In this document: in pieces, positions 38,738 through 48,334 of the stretch
Numbering within the stretch: the first letter of the stretch is position 1
How the letters are laid out: the number at the start of each line of letters is the position of its first letter
Origin: Winogradskyella sp.
Lineage (GTDB): Bacteria; Bacteroidota; Bacteroidia; Flavobacteriales; Flavobacteriaceae
Direction: 5' to 3'
DNA: 64,000 bases
Assembly (NCBI GenBank): GCA_028383925.1
Contig: JAOEWO010000008.1
Coordinates: forward strand, 1 to 64,000
The notes under the pieces: model-generated
What the model saw: only the letters and a program-made list of their open reading frames with translations
Told to the model about the DNA's origin: nothing
Database searches by the model: none
Made by a program: the position numbers and the translations under genes

Positions 38738-40219
38738 TTAATCGGTAATAAATGCCTTAAAAATCGCCTTATTATTTTTATCAATGACTTTATAAATACC
38801 CAAGGGAGCTCCTTCATTAACGGATAAGAAACTAGCATCACTTTCTATATTTTTTAATAAGGATGTATCTTCACTTAAAGCAGAAAAAACAGTTCTAAAA
38901 AGATTAACACTCGTTTGTATATCTGCATTATACATGGCGTTATTGTCTGGCCATTTAATTGCTAAAAGCGACGAAAACATAGAAAATGTATCTGCTCTAT
39001 TTTTTGGTTTTATATGCGATTGCGCAGAATAATCATAACCTACAAAACCACCATGGTCCGCAACAATAATAATGAGTGCGTTTGCATCATTAGAGTTAAT
39101 TAACGCCAACGTGTTTTTTAACCAAGAGTTGGCGTCTGCTAAACGGTCTAAATATTTTTGGCGCTCTAGTGCTGCACCTTCAGATGCAGATTGATATGTG
39201 GTAATATGACCAGGACTAATACGTTCTATAAAATAAAAGTGTTTACCACTTAAATTGGTCTTTATTTGTGATTTTAAATCTTTAAGCACATCTCTCTTAA
39301 AGTCGAAACCAGAAGACACTACAGATAAATCTGAATAATCTATAGTACTAAAATCATACCCCATTTTTGGTCTGTTGGCTAACAAATATGAATTCTCTAA
39401 AATTAAAGATGTTCTATAACCGTTATTTTTGAGAATAGATAAAACAGGATTTTCAGAAACAATAATATCTCTAGCAAACAAAAGTTCTGAACCCACATTT
39501 AGGTTACGGTTATAGTAGTGATGCTTCATAGAAAACATAGAACTATTAGAGCTTAAAGTAGAATAATAATTACTTCTAAAATTAGGATACAACTTAAAAT
39601 CATTATCTAATAGAAATGTGTTAAAGTCTGAATTGTCTTTATTGTAATTGCCTTGTCCTATTTCGGACAAACCAATATAACCGTCTGGTTGAATAACATA
39701 AATATTGGGTGTGTTTTTAAATATAACCGACTCTATATGGTCGGGTTGTTTTTGCCAATCATTACTGTAATTAAAATAAGATACAACGGTTGGCACCAAA
39801 AATAACAGACCAATACCTGCTAATAAAAACTGAAATTTAATTATTTTTTTTAGATGCTTATAAAGCAAAATACCTAATACAACAGCCAAAATAGCGACTA
39901 AAACTAGTATTTTCTTTTTAAAACCATACACACCATAAACAAGTAAACTTAAAAAAACCGAGACGTTAAGCACGGCTAAAATCCTATTGTAATAGTCCTT
40001 AAAAAAAGCTATTTTTTTAGTAAGTAAGGCGAAACACAAAAACATTAAAATAGGCAAAGCCACAAACAGCAAAAGCAAAAAACCAAACTGACCCCAAGAT
40101 AAAAGTAACGTATGGTTAGACGTGTATAAATAAATTAAGGGATATAAACCTGCAGCTAAAGCGGCCATAAAAGCCAAACCCATTAGAGGCTTGGTATCAA
40201 ATTTATGCTCTGTTTTCAA
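38738..40219 (-). CDS. membrane sulfatase/alkaline-phosphatase-fold protein
   Basis: 493 residues. Four or five membrane helices (about 12-150) are followed by a periplasmic domain with PNIYVIQPDGYIGL at about 170 (metal-type Asp), TLSSNSSMFSMKHHYY at about 215 and the late metal motif IIVADHGGFVGYDY at about 385-398. This is the alkaline phosphatase superfamily layout used by phosphoethanolamine or phosphoglycerol transferases, so head-group transfer to the surface glycan is a fair hypothesis. Its start overlaps the end of the methyltransferase gene by 17 bases. It is a paralog of the interrupted gene at 41912-43438. Confidence 0.78.
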   Translation of the reverse strand: MKTEHKFDTKPLMGLAFMAALAAGLYPLIYLYTSNHTLLLSWGQFGFLLLLFVALPILMFLCFALLTKKIAFFKDYYNRILAVLNVSVFLSLLVYGVYGFKKKILVLVAILAVVLGILLYKHLKKIIKFQFLLAGIGLLFLVPTVVSYFNYSNDWQKQPDHIESVIFKNTPNIYVIQPDGYIGLSEIGQGNYNKDNSDFNTFLLDNDFKLYPNFRSNYYSTLSSNSSMFSMKHHYYNRNLNVGSELLFARDIIVSENPVLSILKNNGYRTSLILENSYLLANRPKMGYDFSTIDYSDLSVVSSGFDFKRDVLKDLKSQIKTNLSGKHFYFIERISPGHITTYQSASEGAALERQKYLDRLADANSWLKNTLALINSNDANALIIIVADHGGFVGYDYSAQSHIKPKNRADTFSMFSSLLAIKWPDNNAMYNADIQTSVNLFRTVFSALSEDTSLLKNIESDASFLSVNEGAPLGIYKVIDKNNKAIFKAFITD

Positions 40220-41606
40220 AATTTAAGTTTTTAATTTCTAATAAATACATAGTACGCTCAGCATCTTTAATATGAATTTTTTCTTTTATATTGAATAATT
40301 CACTGTAGGCCATTTCAAAATTTTCGATTGTATAAAAGCCAAAGTAATCTTCAAAATCTGCTTTAGATTTTAATAAGCGTTGTACCCAAGAGTCGTTACG
40401 CTTAGGAAATTCAATAATGAGATATTTTGAAAATGAAGCGAAAAACTTAGCTGATTCTTTAAAAGGGACGTTTCCAGATAAAGACATGTGGTGTATAACC
40501 GCCAATGCCAAAGTAACATCTGGTGCATAAGCCGCTATACGCTGCAAAAAAGAAGCACGCTCGGTACTATTTAAACCTATAGCCGCAGACGGATTTAACA
40601 CATCTAACACAAAAGGTAACATTTTTTGGTCTTTATTTAATTTTGTTGTTTTGTAATTAAAATCTACCGCATTATTATCTATATCGCAAACTAAGGCTTC
40701 TTTATAGTCGTAGTTTATTTGTCTTACAAACGTACCGTCGTTACCACCAATATCTATTAAACTTGAAGGCTTAATCTTAGAAATCCAATCATTAATAACA
40801 ATATCTTTTGTCTTAAAAGCAACATCTGTGTAATTGGTTTTATTGTAATAATTACCCCATTCTGAAGCTTCTTTAAGTTCTAATTTTTTTATAAATTCAT
40901 AAAGGCTCTTTACGATATTTAACTGACCTTTTTTAGATAAACTAGCCGTCTTAGTTTTACCTTCATAATCTTCGCTATGCTTGTCTTCTAATTTTGCTAA
41001 AAGGTGAATGTTAGTATACAGTAATGGACTTAACTTTGTTTTAGAAGGTAACATGGTACTTACCATTTTTACAGGCACCCCATCTATAAAATTACGCAAT
41101 AATTTTAATTGGTGTGCACCATGGTAACTTGCCAAAAGTAAAGGCCCTAAAAAATGTGTTATAAATTGTTTATACGCACGCCATGGGGTGTTTTCTTTAT
41201 AAAAATCGAAAGATAACGTATCTATAAATACCGCTTTTCCTTTGTGAAATGTAACATTAAATGCTGATGCATCTTTTAATGAAAAACCATGTTCTAAACT
41301 ATATTTCTGAAGCTTTAAAGTTAATAAAGCCGCTTCTTTATACATGTTAAAACTCCACTCGTAAGGGTAAGTTATAAAAGGAATTTGCTCTGGCTCTATA
41401 ATGATTTCGTTAGCCGTTCTAGAAATTTCTTTATGGCTAATAAGCAATTTGTTTTTAATTAAATTATCGAAAAAACCAGATGTTTTTAAAGCATCGTACT
41501 GATTAAAATAAACAGGATTAATAACCCTTTTTATACTATTATTCTCAATAAAAATATAACCCGAAGGATCTCTAAACGAAGATGAATGAGCGGTTTTTAA
41601 TTGCAC
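40203..41606 (-). CDS. SAM-dependent methyltransferase of the NoeA-like group
   Basis: 467 residues. The N-terminal 230 residues are unusual for methyltransferases (RDPSGYIFIENNSIKRVINP at about 11, DASAFNVTFHKGKAVFIDTL at about 110, kinase-fold-like). The C-terminal half has SLIDIGGNDGTFVRQI at about 285 and LALAVIHHMSL at about 377. Similar two-part proteins are annotated near nodulation and capsule genes. It lies between a 65-residue membrane protein gene (2-base gap) and the sulfatase-fold gene (17-base overlap), so the three are translated together. The acceptor is unknown. Confidence 0.78.
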   Translation of the reverse strand: MQLKTAHSSSFRDPSGYIFIENNSIKRVINPVYFNQYDALKTSGFFDNLIKNKLLISHKEISRTANEIIIEPEQIPFITYPYEWSFNMYKEAALLTLKLQKYSLEHGFSLKDASAFNVTFHKGKAVFIDTLSFDFYKENTPWRAYKQFITHFLGPLLLASYHGAHQLKLLRNFIDGVPVKMVSTMLPSKTKLSPLLYTNIHLLAKLEDKHSEDYEGKTKTASLSKKGQLNIVKSLYEFIKKLELKEASEWGNYYNKTNYTDVAFKTKDIVINDWISKIKPSSLIDIGGNDGTFVRQINYDYKEALVCDIDNNAVDFNYKTTKLNKDQKMLPFVLDVLNPSAAIGLNSTERASFLQRIAAYAPDVTLALAVIHHMSLSGNVPFKESAKFFASFSKYLIIEFPKRNDSWVQRLLKSKADFEDYFGFYTIENFEMAYSELFNIKEKIHIKDAERTMYLLEIKNLNFENRA

Positions 41607-41607
41607 T

Positions 41608-41805
41608 TTAGTTTTTATTTTCTACATCAGAATCTTTAATCTCTATGTCATCAAAAACATCGTCTTTATCTTCTTTTTGTAAACCTAAAAACAATTTTAT
41701 TTTATACATAACATTTTTTGAAAACAATACAACACCTGCAACAGCTGCTATTATGGCCTGGATAATCATGGCACCTAAACCTGGATCGAAATAAAGAAAA
41801 TGCAT
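41608..41805 (-). CDS. small membrane protein with YFDPGLG motif
   Basis: 65 residues. The N-terminal YFDPGLGAMIIQAIIAAVAG combines a conserved DPGxG turn with a membrane helix (about 12-30), and the C-terminal half is charged and acidic. Very similar small proteins occur beside this type of methyltransferase and sulfatase-fold gene, from my memory of such loci. Its stop is two bases before the methyltransferase start. A scaffold or assembly role for the membrane complex is possible, but no function is established. Confidence 0.75.
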   Translation of the reverse strand: MHFLYFDPGLGAMIIQAIIAAVAGVVLFSKNVMYKIKLFLGLQKEDKDDVFDDIEIKDSDVENKN

Positions 41806-41911
41806 TATTATTTTTTTGTAAATATATAACTTTATCAGCCTCTACTGTAAAAATGCATCACTTTTACAAAACTGTATTATTTAAATGATAAATAAACGCG
41901 TACCAGTATGT

Positions 41912-43438
41912 TTACTCTTCTAAAGTCTTAAAGACTATATTACCGTGACCATCTATAAATTCATAGATACCCGTTGGTGCACCTTTTCTAATAACAAGGT
42001 AGCTTTTATCTTCTTGCAAATTGTTTAAGTAGCTTTTATCATCTGCTAAATACGAAAACAAGACTCTAAATAAATTTACAGAAGACTTTAAATCTTTATG
42101 AAAATCTGTATAACTATCATCTGGCCATTTTATTGCTAATACCGAAGCAAACATAGATTGAATAATTAAAGGATCTGTTTGCTTGGTTTGGCTTTGTTTC
42201 ATATAATCTAAACCGACATAACCACCATGGTCAGCTGCTAAAATTATTAACCCATTTGGATCTTCTTTTGCTATAAATAAAATAAGTTTTTTTAGCCAAC
42301 TATTAGCCAACTATTAGCCAACTATTAGCCAACTATTAGCCAATTTAAGCCGTTCTACATACAAACTCCGCTCATTTTCTATAGACGTAGCACTATTATA
42401 ATGTGTTACAATATGGCTAGGTAACATAGACTCTATAAAGAAAAAATTAGTAGTCTTTTTATTTTGTTTTATAGCTGCTTTTGTATCTGCTAATAGGTCT
42501 TTTTCTATATTAAATCCTCTTGAGATAAAAGAGACTTCATCTAACGAAATATTACAATTATCAAAATCTATACGAGGTCTATTGGCTAATAAATAAGGGA
42601 CTTGCAACGTTAAAAATGTAGTGTATTGGTTATGTTTAAGGGTTTTTAAAACGGGGTTACTACTCACAATTTCATCTCTACTATTGTGAGACGGATTAAT
42701 ACCCAACGTGCTATTGCCATAGTAATGATGTTTCATATTAAACATAGAACTGTTAGAGCTAAGCGTAGACGCGTAGTTACTTCTATAATTATTATAAGAA
42801 GTAAACCCTTGTTTAGACAGAAAAGTTTCAAAACTACTATTACCGTAATTATAATTAGAGTTTTCTAATTGCGAAAAATTAGCATAACCATCTGGCTGAA
42901 TAACATAAATATTTGGTGTCTTTTTAAAAGTAATCGTTTCAATGGCGTCTGGTTGTTTAGCCCATGCTTTAGAGTACATAATTTCTCTATACACATCTGG
43001 CATTAATTTGGGTAACACTAGTGCCATTAAAATTAACTGAAGTATAATAATTTTATATATGTATTTTGAAAAAATAGACCCTAAAATTAAACCCAACATT
43101 AGAGCTATTATCATTTTTATAATATCAAAACCATATAGCGTTATTATAATAAGTAACAAAAAACAAGTACTGTTACACATTGAAAGTACGTAAGGTTTAA
43201 GCTTTACAAAGGGCTTAAAACTTCTTATAATAAATGCAGAAGAGTAATAAAATATAATTGGTAAACAGCTATAGAAAAACACAAAAAATAAAAATTGTGA
43301 TTTTGAATTTATAATAGCATAATTTTTATCGTAATAGTAAAGTAGCGGATATAATCCTGAAGCCAACATAGCCCATACAGGATGTATATGGGTGTTCTTA
43401 AAAAGTTTTAAAATATAGCGCCTTCGGGTTTGTAACAT
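41912..43438 (-). pseudogene. membrane sulfatase-fold protein interrupted by 11-bp repeats
   Basis: A paralog of the gene at 38738: both have PNIYVIQPDGY, TLSSNSSMF-MKHHYY and ADHGG-VG-DY motifs. From the ATG at 43438, 374 codons read normally to LKLANSWLIVG and then meet TAA and TAG at 42316-42311. The same frame resumes after the two stops with LANSWLKKLILFIA and runs to 41912. The cause is four copies of an 11-bp unit where one is expected: three extra copies add 33 bp (11 codons), keep the phase, but put two stops in frame. With one copy the protein would be about 497 residues, matching the 493-residue paralog. The second half contains the ADHGGYVGLDY metal motif, so the truncated product should be inactive. 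Confidence 0.88.
42301..42344. repeat. four tandem copies of an 11-bp unit
   Basis: On the plus strand TATTAGCCAAC occurs at 42301-42311, 42312-42322 and 42323-42333, and TATTAGCCAAT (last base changed) at 42334-42344. A partial AGCCAAC precedes them. The array is inside the sulfatase-fold gene and places TAA-TAG in its reading frame. Because 11 is not a multiple of three, each copy gained or lost shifts the frame, so slippage would switch the gene. Confidence 0.95.
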
Positions 43439-43475
43439 TAAATTAACTAAGCTTATAAAGGCTTAAATTAACAAA

Positions 43476-43715
43476 TTAGGTTGTCTTTTTAGTTAAATAA
43501 TAGATGTTTACCACAAAAATTGCCACATTAGCAATAATAATTGGCAGTCCTACACGAAGCGTAGGCATTAAAAAACCATAGGTAATAAAAAGCACGCAAC
43601 CTGTCATATTAACAAGTCTTAGCTTTTTTACGTCTTTCATTGTAAATGATATTAGCACCATTAAAGATGCTAAATAGCCAATATACTCAGTTACTGTGAG
43701 TCCAAATAATTCCAT
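43476..43715 (-). CDS. small three-helix membrane protein (YgjV/SemiSWEET-like)
   Basis: 79 residues with three hydrophobic helices (about 10-28, 33-50, 56-74). LTVTEYIGYLASLMVLISFT and KLRLVNMTGCVLFITYGFLM follow the half-transporter pattern of SemiSWEET or YgjV-type proteins, which dimerise to carry sugars or related solutes. It is the first gene upstream of the interrupted sulfatase-fold gene and lies just after the typA terminator. The substrate is unknown, and similarity to SemiSWEET is by pattern only. Confidence 0.6.
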   Translation of the reverse strand: MELFGLTVTEYIGYLASLMVLISFTMKDVKKLRLVNMTGCVLFITYGFLMPTLRVGLPIIIANVAIFVVNIYYLTKKTT

Positions 43716-43730
43716 ATTGTAAATTAAACA

Positions 43731-43764
43731 AAAAAGAGAAACACTTTTCAGTATTTCTCTTTTT
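43731..43764 (-). terminator. intrinsic terminator after typA
   Basis: Perfect 11-base inverted repeat: AAAAAGAGAAA at 43731-43741 and TTTCTCTTTTT at 43754-43764 with a 12-base loop. Read on the minus strand it is followed by a T-rich run, and it lies 65 bases after the typA stop. Confidence 0.8.
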
Positions 43765-43828
43765 ATAGGTTATAACTAAATTAATTAGTGCTGTTCTAAA
43801 ATAAATTTAGACTAACAAATTAATATTA

Positions 43829-45628
43829 TTACATATTCTTATTACGTTTACGGTCTACTTCTTTTAAGTGTACTTTTCGTAACCTTAGAGAATTTGGAGT
43901 CACCTCAACATACTCATCTTTTTGGATATATTCTAAAGCTTCTTCTAAAGAAAACTTAATTGCTGGTACAATCTTCGCTTTATCATCTGCACCAGAGCTA
44001 CGAACGTTACTTTGCTTTTTAGCTTTTGTAATATTCACAGCCATATCATCTTGACGAGAATTTTCACCAATTACTTGGCCTTCGTATATACTTTCACCAG
44101 GCTCTACAAAAAACTTACCTCTATCTTGTAACTTATCGATTGAATAAGGAATCGCTGTACCATTTTCCATAGAGATTAAAGATCCAGAAATACGACCAGG
44201 AATTTCACCTTTAAAAGGCTGGTATTCTTTAAAACGGTGTGCCATAATTGCTTCACCAGCAGTCGCTGTTAGTAATTGGTTACGCAAACCAATAATACCA
44301 CGAGAAGGAATCATAAACTCACATATCATACGCTCACCTTTAGCTTCCATACTTAATAACTCACCTTTACGTTTAGTTACAAACTCTACAGCTTTACCAG
44401 AAACAGTTTCTGGAAGATCAATAGTTAATTCTTCGATTGGCTCACATTTAGCACCATCAATTTCTTTGATGATTACTTGTGGCTGACCAATTTGAAGCTC
44501 GTAACCTTCGCGACGCATGGTTTCGATTAATACCGACAAGTGCAATACACCACGACCAAAAACCATAAACTTATCTGCAGTAGCAGTCTCACCTAGACGC
44601 AATGCTAAGTTCTTTTCTAGTTCTTTTTCTAAACGATCTTTAATATGACGAGATGTTACAAACTTTCCATCTTTTCCAAAGAAAGGAGAATCGTTAATGG
44701 TAAACAACATACTCATTGTAGGCTCATCAATAGCGATAGATTTTAAACCCTCAGGATTTTCTAAATCGGCAACAGTATCACCTATCTCAAAACCTTCTAC
44801 ACCAACAAGGGCACAAATATCTCCGGTTTGAACGCTCTGTACTTTTTTACGGCCAAGACCTTCAAAAATAAAGACTTCTTTAATTCTACTTTTTATTACA
44901 GACCCATCTCTTTTTACCAAAGCGATTTGTTGTCCTTCTACTATAGTTCCTCTTTGTACACGACCAATTGCAATACGACCTGTAAAAGAAGAAAAATCTA
45001 AAGATGTAATTAACATCTGTGTAGTTCCTTCTTCAAAAACTGGGGTTGGCACGTGTTCTATTACCATGTCTAATAATGGTTCAACATTATCAGTTTCGTT
45101 TTTCCAATCATCACTCATCCAGTTGTTCTTTGCAGAACCATAAACTGTAGGGAAATCTAATTGCCACTCTTCAGCACCAAGTTCAAACATTAAATCAAAT
45201 ACCTTTTCGTGCACTTCGTCTGGTGTACAGTTTTCTTTATCAACCTTATTGATAACCACACAAGGTTTTAAACCTAAATCAATCGCCTTTTGTAATACAA
45301 AACGCGTTTGTGGCATAGGCCCTTCAAAAGCATCAACTAATAATACAACACCATCAGCCATATTTAATACCCGCTCTACTTCACCTCCAAAATCGGCGTG
45401 ACCAGGTGTATCAATAATATTAATTTTAGTATCCTTGTAAACCACAGATACATTTTTAGATGTTATTGTAATACCTCTTTCACGTTCTAAATCGTTGTTA
45501 TCTAGAATTAAGTCACCTGTATTCTCGTTTTCACGGAATAACTGACAGTGGTACATGATTTTATCAACCAAAGTAGTTTTACCGTGATCGACGTGTGCAA
45601 TGATTGCAATATTTTTAATATTAACCAT
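43829..45628 (-). CDS. typA: ribosome-associated GTPase TypA/BipA
   Basis: 599-residue translational GTPase that binds the ribosome and helps 50S assembly and growth under stress or cold. The P-loop is AHVDHGKTTLVDKI at about 11, then ERERGITITSKN (switch I), DTPGHADFGGEVERV and NKVDK. Domains II, III and V and the BipA-specific C-terminal domain follow (GIIGLRNQLLTATAGEAIMA at about 435). Length matches the family. Transcribed alone, with an intrinsic terminator downstream and a 190-base upstream gap shared with the divergent hypothetical gene. Confidence 0.97.
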   Translation of the reverse strand: MVNIKNIAIIAHVDHGKTTLVDKIMYHCQLFRENENTGDLILDNNDLERERGITITSKNVSVVYKDTKINIIDTPGHADFGGEVERVLNMADGVVLLVDAFEGPMPQTRFVLQKAIDLGLKPCVVINKVDKENCTPDEVHEKVFDLMFELGAEEWQLDFPTVYGSAKNNWMSDDWKNETDNVEPLLDMVIEHVPTPVFEEGTTQMLITSLDFSSFTGRIAIGRVQRGTIVEGQQIALVKRDGSVIKSRIKEVFIFEGLGRKKVQSVQTGDICALVGVEGFEIGDTVADLENPEGLKSIAIDEPTMSMLFTINDSPFFGKDGKFVTSRHIKDRLEKELEKNLALRLGETATADKFMVFGRGVLHLSVLIETMRREGYELQIGQPQVIIKEIDGAKCEPIEELTIDLPETVSGKAVEFVTKRKGELLSMEAKGERMICEFMIPSRGIIGLRNQLLTATAGEAIMAHRFKEYQPFKGEIPGRISGSLISMENGTAIPYSIDKLQDRGKFFVEPGESIYEGQVIGENSRQDDMAVNITKAKKQSNVRSSGADDKAKIVPAIKFSLEEALEYIQKDEYVEVTPNSLRLRKVHLKEVDRKRNKNM

Positions 45629-45821
45629 AATAGATGCTGATTTTAAGCGCGCAAAGGTACATCATATTCTTTTCATTTCGTTAATTATATGTTATAATTT
45701 ATTTTTGAAGTAATTTACAGTCGTAACTTACCGTTGTAATAGTAATTAACAGTAAAAGCCTACCTCAAAAAACCAATCGCTAATTGGGCTATTTACATCT
45801 GAACCCTAAAAATCACAACAG

Positions 45822-46181
45822 ATGCATACCATTAGTAAATACACCCGTTTTGTGCCGTATCTTTATTTTTTATCTGTAATTGTATATTGGTTTACAATTA
45901 TTAATAAAAATGAAGGTATTTCTGCCTATCCTATCTTATTATTTGCAATTCCTTTTTTATGGCAGGTTATTACACCAAATAGAAAGCTCAATTTTTCGTT
46001 AGGTATTGTTTTTATCTGTCTTTCTTCCTATTTAACACTAGCGTATTTGTTAGACTTGTTTAATATTTTTTATTGGTCTAATTCTTCTAAATCCTATTTG
46101 TTTTATGGTGGTATTTTAGTTGTTGCAAACTTTATAATGTCGTTATGGATTTTAAGAAATAGTATAAAACGTGTATTTTAA
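45822..46181 (+). CDS. hypothetical four-helix membrane protein
   Basis: 119 residues with four hydrophobic helices: about 10-28, 36-50, 57-75 and 90-112. The N-terminus reads MHTISKYTRFVPYLYFLSVI. I recognise no family and no conserved polar motif. It lies 105 bases before kdsA on the same strand but a TATCTTTG promoter box lies between, so the two are probably transcribed separately. It is expected in the inner membrane. Confidence 0.6.
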   Translation: MHTISKYTRFVPYLYFLSVIVYWFTIINKNEGISAYPILLFAIPFLWQVITPNRKLNFSLGIVFICLSSYLTLAYLLDLFNIFYWSNSSKSYLFYGGILVVANFIMSLWILRNSIKRVF

Positions 46182-46253
46182 GTAAAAAAATATAGTACTA
46201 AAAGGGTAATTTACCTTGTTAAAAATCAAACTTATAATTAGGGTTTAAAATAC

Positions 46254-46261
46254 TATCTTTG
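46254..46261 (+). promoter_or_regulatory. candidate -7 box for kdsA
   Basis: TATCTTTG matches the Bacteroidota -7 consensus TAnnTTTG and lies 25 bases before the kdsA start. No TTG at the expected -33 distance was seen, so the promoter call rests on one element. Confidence 0.4.
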
Positions 46262-46286
46262 TGGCCTAACATTTAAGTCATAAGCT

Positions 46287-47099
46287 TTGATTACGATACC
46301 TAAATTAAAACACACAGATTCTAATAATTTCTTTTTACTATGTGGCCCTTGTGCTATTGAAGGAGAAGATATGGCATTGCGTATTGCAGAAAAAGTCATT
46401 ACAATTACAGACAAACTTCATATTCCTTATGTTTTTAAAGGCAGTTTTAAAAAGGCGAATAGAAGTAGAATTGATAGTTTTACAGGTATTGGTAATGAAA
46501 AAGCACTTAAAATTTTAAGAAAGGTTTCTGAAACTTTTGATGTACCTACGGTTACAGACATACATGAAGCGTCTGATGCTGCAATGGCTGCAGAATATGT
46601 AGATGTTTTACAGATACCTGCATTTTTAGTAAGACAAACCGATTTGGTAGTTGCAGCTGCAAAAACTGGTAAAGTGGTAAATTTAAAGAAAGGACAATTT
46701 ATGAGTCCGGAAGCCATGAAACACGCTGTACAAAAAGTTAAAGATGCTGGTAACCAAAATGCTTGGATAACAGATAGAGGTACCATGTTTGGCTACCAAG
46801 ATATGATTGTAGATTTTAGAGGTATCCCAACCATGCGCCAATATGCTCCTACAGTGCTAGATGTTACACATTCGCTACAACAACCTAACCAAAGTATTGG
46901 TGTAACAGGTGGACGACCAGATATGATTGAAACTATAGCCAGAGCTGGTGTGGTAAATAATGTAGATGGCTTATTTATTGAAACACACTTTGACCCTGCA
47001 AATGCAAAAAGTGATGGTGCAAATATGTTGCATTTAGATAATTTGGAAGGCTTACTTACGAATTTAGTGGCTATTCGTAAAACAATAAACGTTTTATAA
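46287..47099 (+). CDS. kdsA: 3-deoxy-8-phosphooctulonate synthase (Kdo-8-P synthase)
   Basis: 270 residues, start TTG at 46287. It condenses arabinose 5-phosphate with phosphoenolpyruvate to give Kdo-8-phosphate for the LPS inner core. Motifs are FFLLCGPCAIEGEDMALRIA at about 14, YVFKGSFKKANRSR at about 47, PTVTDIHEASDA at about 90, and the GVTGGRPDMIETIARAGV and GLFIETHFDPANAKSDGANM segments near the C-terminus. The Cys in CGPCAI hints at the metal-dependent type, but I would not insist on that. It stands alone near typA, not with other lipid A genes. Confidence 0.95.
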   Translation: MITIPKLKHTDSNNFFLLCGPCAIEGEDMALRIAEKVITITDKLHIPYVFKGSFKKANRSRIDSFTGIGNEKALKILRKVSETFDVPTVTDIHEASDAAMAAEYVDVLQIPAFLVRQTDLVVAAAKTGKVVNLKKGQFMSPEAMKHAVQKVKDAGNQNAWITDRGTMFGYQDMIVDFRGIPTMRQYAPTVLDVTHSLQQPNQSIGVTGGRPDMIETIARAGVVNNVDGLFIETHFDPANAKSDGANMLHLDNLEGLLTNLVAIRKTINVL

Positions 47100-47219
47100 T
47101 ACCAGATTAATATCTAAACACTTATTTATCAAAAGATTAAATGTTAAATTATTTTTAATTTAAATTCTTAATTTTTAATTTTTAATTTTATAATGAATTA
47201 AAGAAAAAAGAAAGAAATC

Positions 47220-47762
47220 ATGAAAAAATATTTAAAATCTAGTTTAGTTTTAATGCTATTACTTTCTGTATCCTGCACAAGTGTCAGTAATTCTGAAGAA
47301 TCATCTGCTAATAAAGCAGAAAATATACAAAATCAAATTTCGGAAGACACCTATAAGAATTGGGTAGAGGTTGGGAAAATAGAAGATGGTGTTGCGATCT
47401 TAACTGCAGATAAAAATAATCTTATTGAATCACTTAATCAAAATCTTTATGTTACTACTGGCAAGAGTACTAGAGTAAATGATGTTTCTATAGAAAGAAT
47501 TGATGATTTCTTTTATCTATTATTTAGAAGTAAAAAACAAAGAGTTACATTTTATGTACAAAAAAGTAAGGATAGTAATATTTTGAGAGCTGCAGCAACA
47601 ACAGTTTGCACAACCTCAGAATGTACACAAGAACCATTAGGATGTATACCAAAGTACGATATTACTCCGGCAGGTCAAGACGGTATAGGCACGTGCACAC
47701 CTTGCGCAAATGGAGGTAAGTGTACCAAAACAGTCTCTGGTAAATCCCTAATATCTAATTAA
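47220..47762 (+). CDS. hypothetical lipoprotein with Cys-rich C-terminus
   Basis: 180 residues. The signal peptide MKKYLKSSLVLMLLLSVSCT has a lipobox (SVSC) with the modified Cys at residue 19. The mature part has a Ser/Asn-rich linker, a middle region, and six cysteines near the C-terminus (TTVCTTSECTQEPLGC and GTCTPCANGGKC), possibly a disulfide-linked knot. It is alone between kdsA and a leftward gene, with a 120-base upstream gap holding short TTAATTTTTAA repeats. I recognise no family. Confidence 0.65.
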   Translation: MKKYLKSSLVLMLLLSVSCTSVSNSEESSANKAENIQNQISEDTYKNWVEVGKIEDGVAILTADKNNLIESLNQNLYVTTGKSTRVNDVSIERIDDFFYLLFRSKKQRVTFYVQKSKDSNILRAAATTVCTTSECTQEPLGCIPKYDITPAGQDGIGTCTPCANGGKCTKTVSGKSLISN

Positions 47763-47947
47763 AAAAAACGATTCTGAATTTTTAAATTAAAAGTATATTG
47801 AGAAACCAATTTAGAATAACAAATTCTAAACATTTTAAATTTTAAAGTTTATTAGAATTGATGAATTCTAGAAAAATACGGAACAAGAAAGACAATTGCT
47901 TACATAACAAATTATTAAAATAAAAAAGCATTATTAAGACTAATGAC

Positions 47948-48331
47948 TTAATTTTCCCTTTTCGATTTTAATATTGTCTTAAACGGATTCGTATTAATAT
48001 CTAATTGTTTCTGAAGCACATACACAATAACCTCGTCATTTATGTCTTCTAATGTTTTATAACGCAAAGACATTACAGATTTTCGGTTTGCTGCTACAAA
48101 CTTTATCTTGTACTTGTCTATTTGGTTACCATGCCAAAAAACCAAATCAACATAATCTTTAGACTTATTGAGATAGCATAACGGAATGCCATTGCAGTAA
48201 TAAAAAGGGATACGCCATTTATATAATAACTCAGCCTGTGGTGCAATTGCCAATATAACAGACTGAAGCTGTAATAAAATAGACCGAAAAGGTTCTTCTT
48301 GTTTTAGAATGTAGACTTCAGCAGGGTTCAT
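47948..48331 (-). CDS. DUF1801 (YdhG-like) domain protein
   Basis: 127 residues, cytoplasmic. The family pattern is seen in SVILAIAPQAELLYKWRIPF at about 24-43, CYLNKSKDYVDLVFWHGNQI at about 52-71 and a short basic tail. DUF1801 proteins are small alpha-beta proteins of unknown function, thought to bind a ligand in a hydrophobic pocket. It is separated by only 3 bases from the upstream membrane protein gene, so they are probably cotranscribed. Confidence 0.85.
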   Translation of the reverse strand: MNPAEVYILKQEEPFRSILLQLQSVILAIAPQAELLYKWRIPFYYCNGIPLCYLNKSKDYVDLVFWHGNQIDKYKIKFVAANRKSVMSLRYKTLEDINDEVIVYVLQKQLDINTNPFKTILKSKREN

Positions 48332-48334
48332 TTT

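Noticed and set aside
42301..42344. Tandem array as a CRISPR
   Set aside because: Units are 11 bp, directly adjacent with no spacers, and lie inside a coding sequence; no cas genes are present.
47140..47200. Repeated TTAATTTTTAA words upstream of the Cys-rich lipoprotein gene
   Set aside because: Simple AT-rich sequence expected at this base composition; no regular unit or gene-level consequence.
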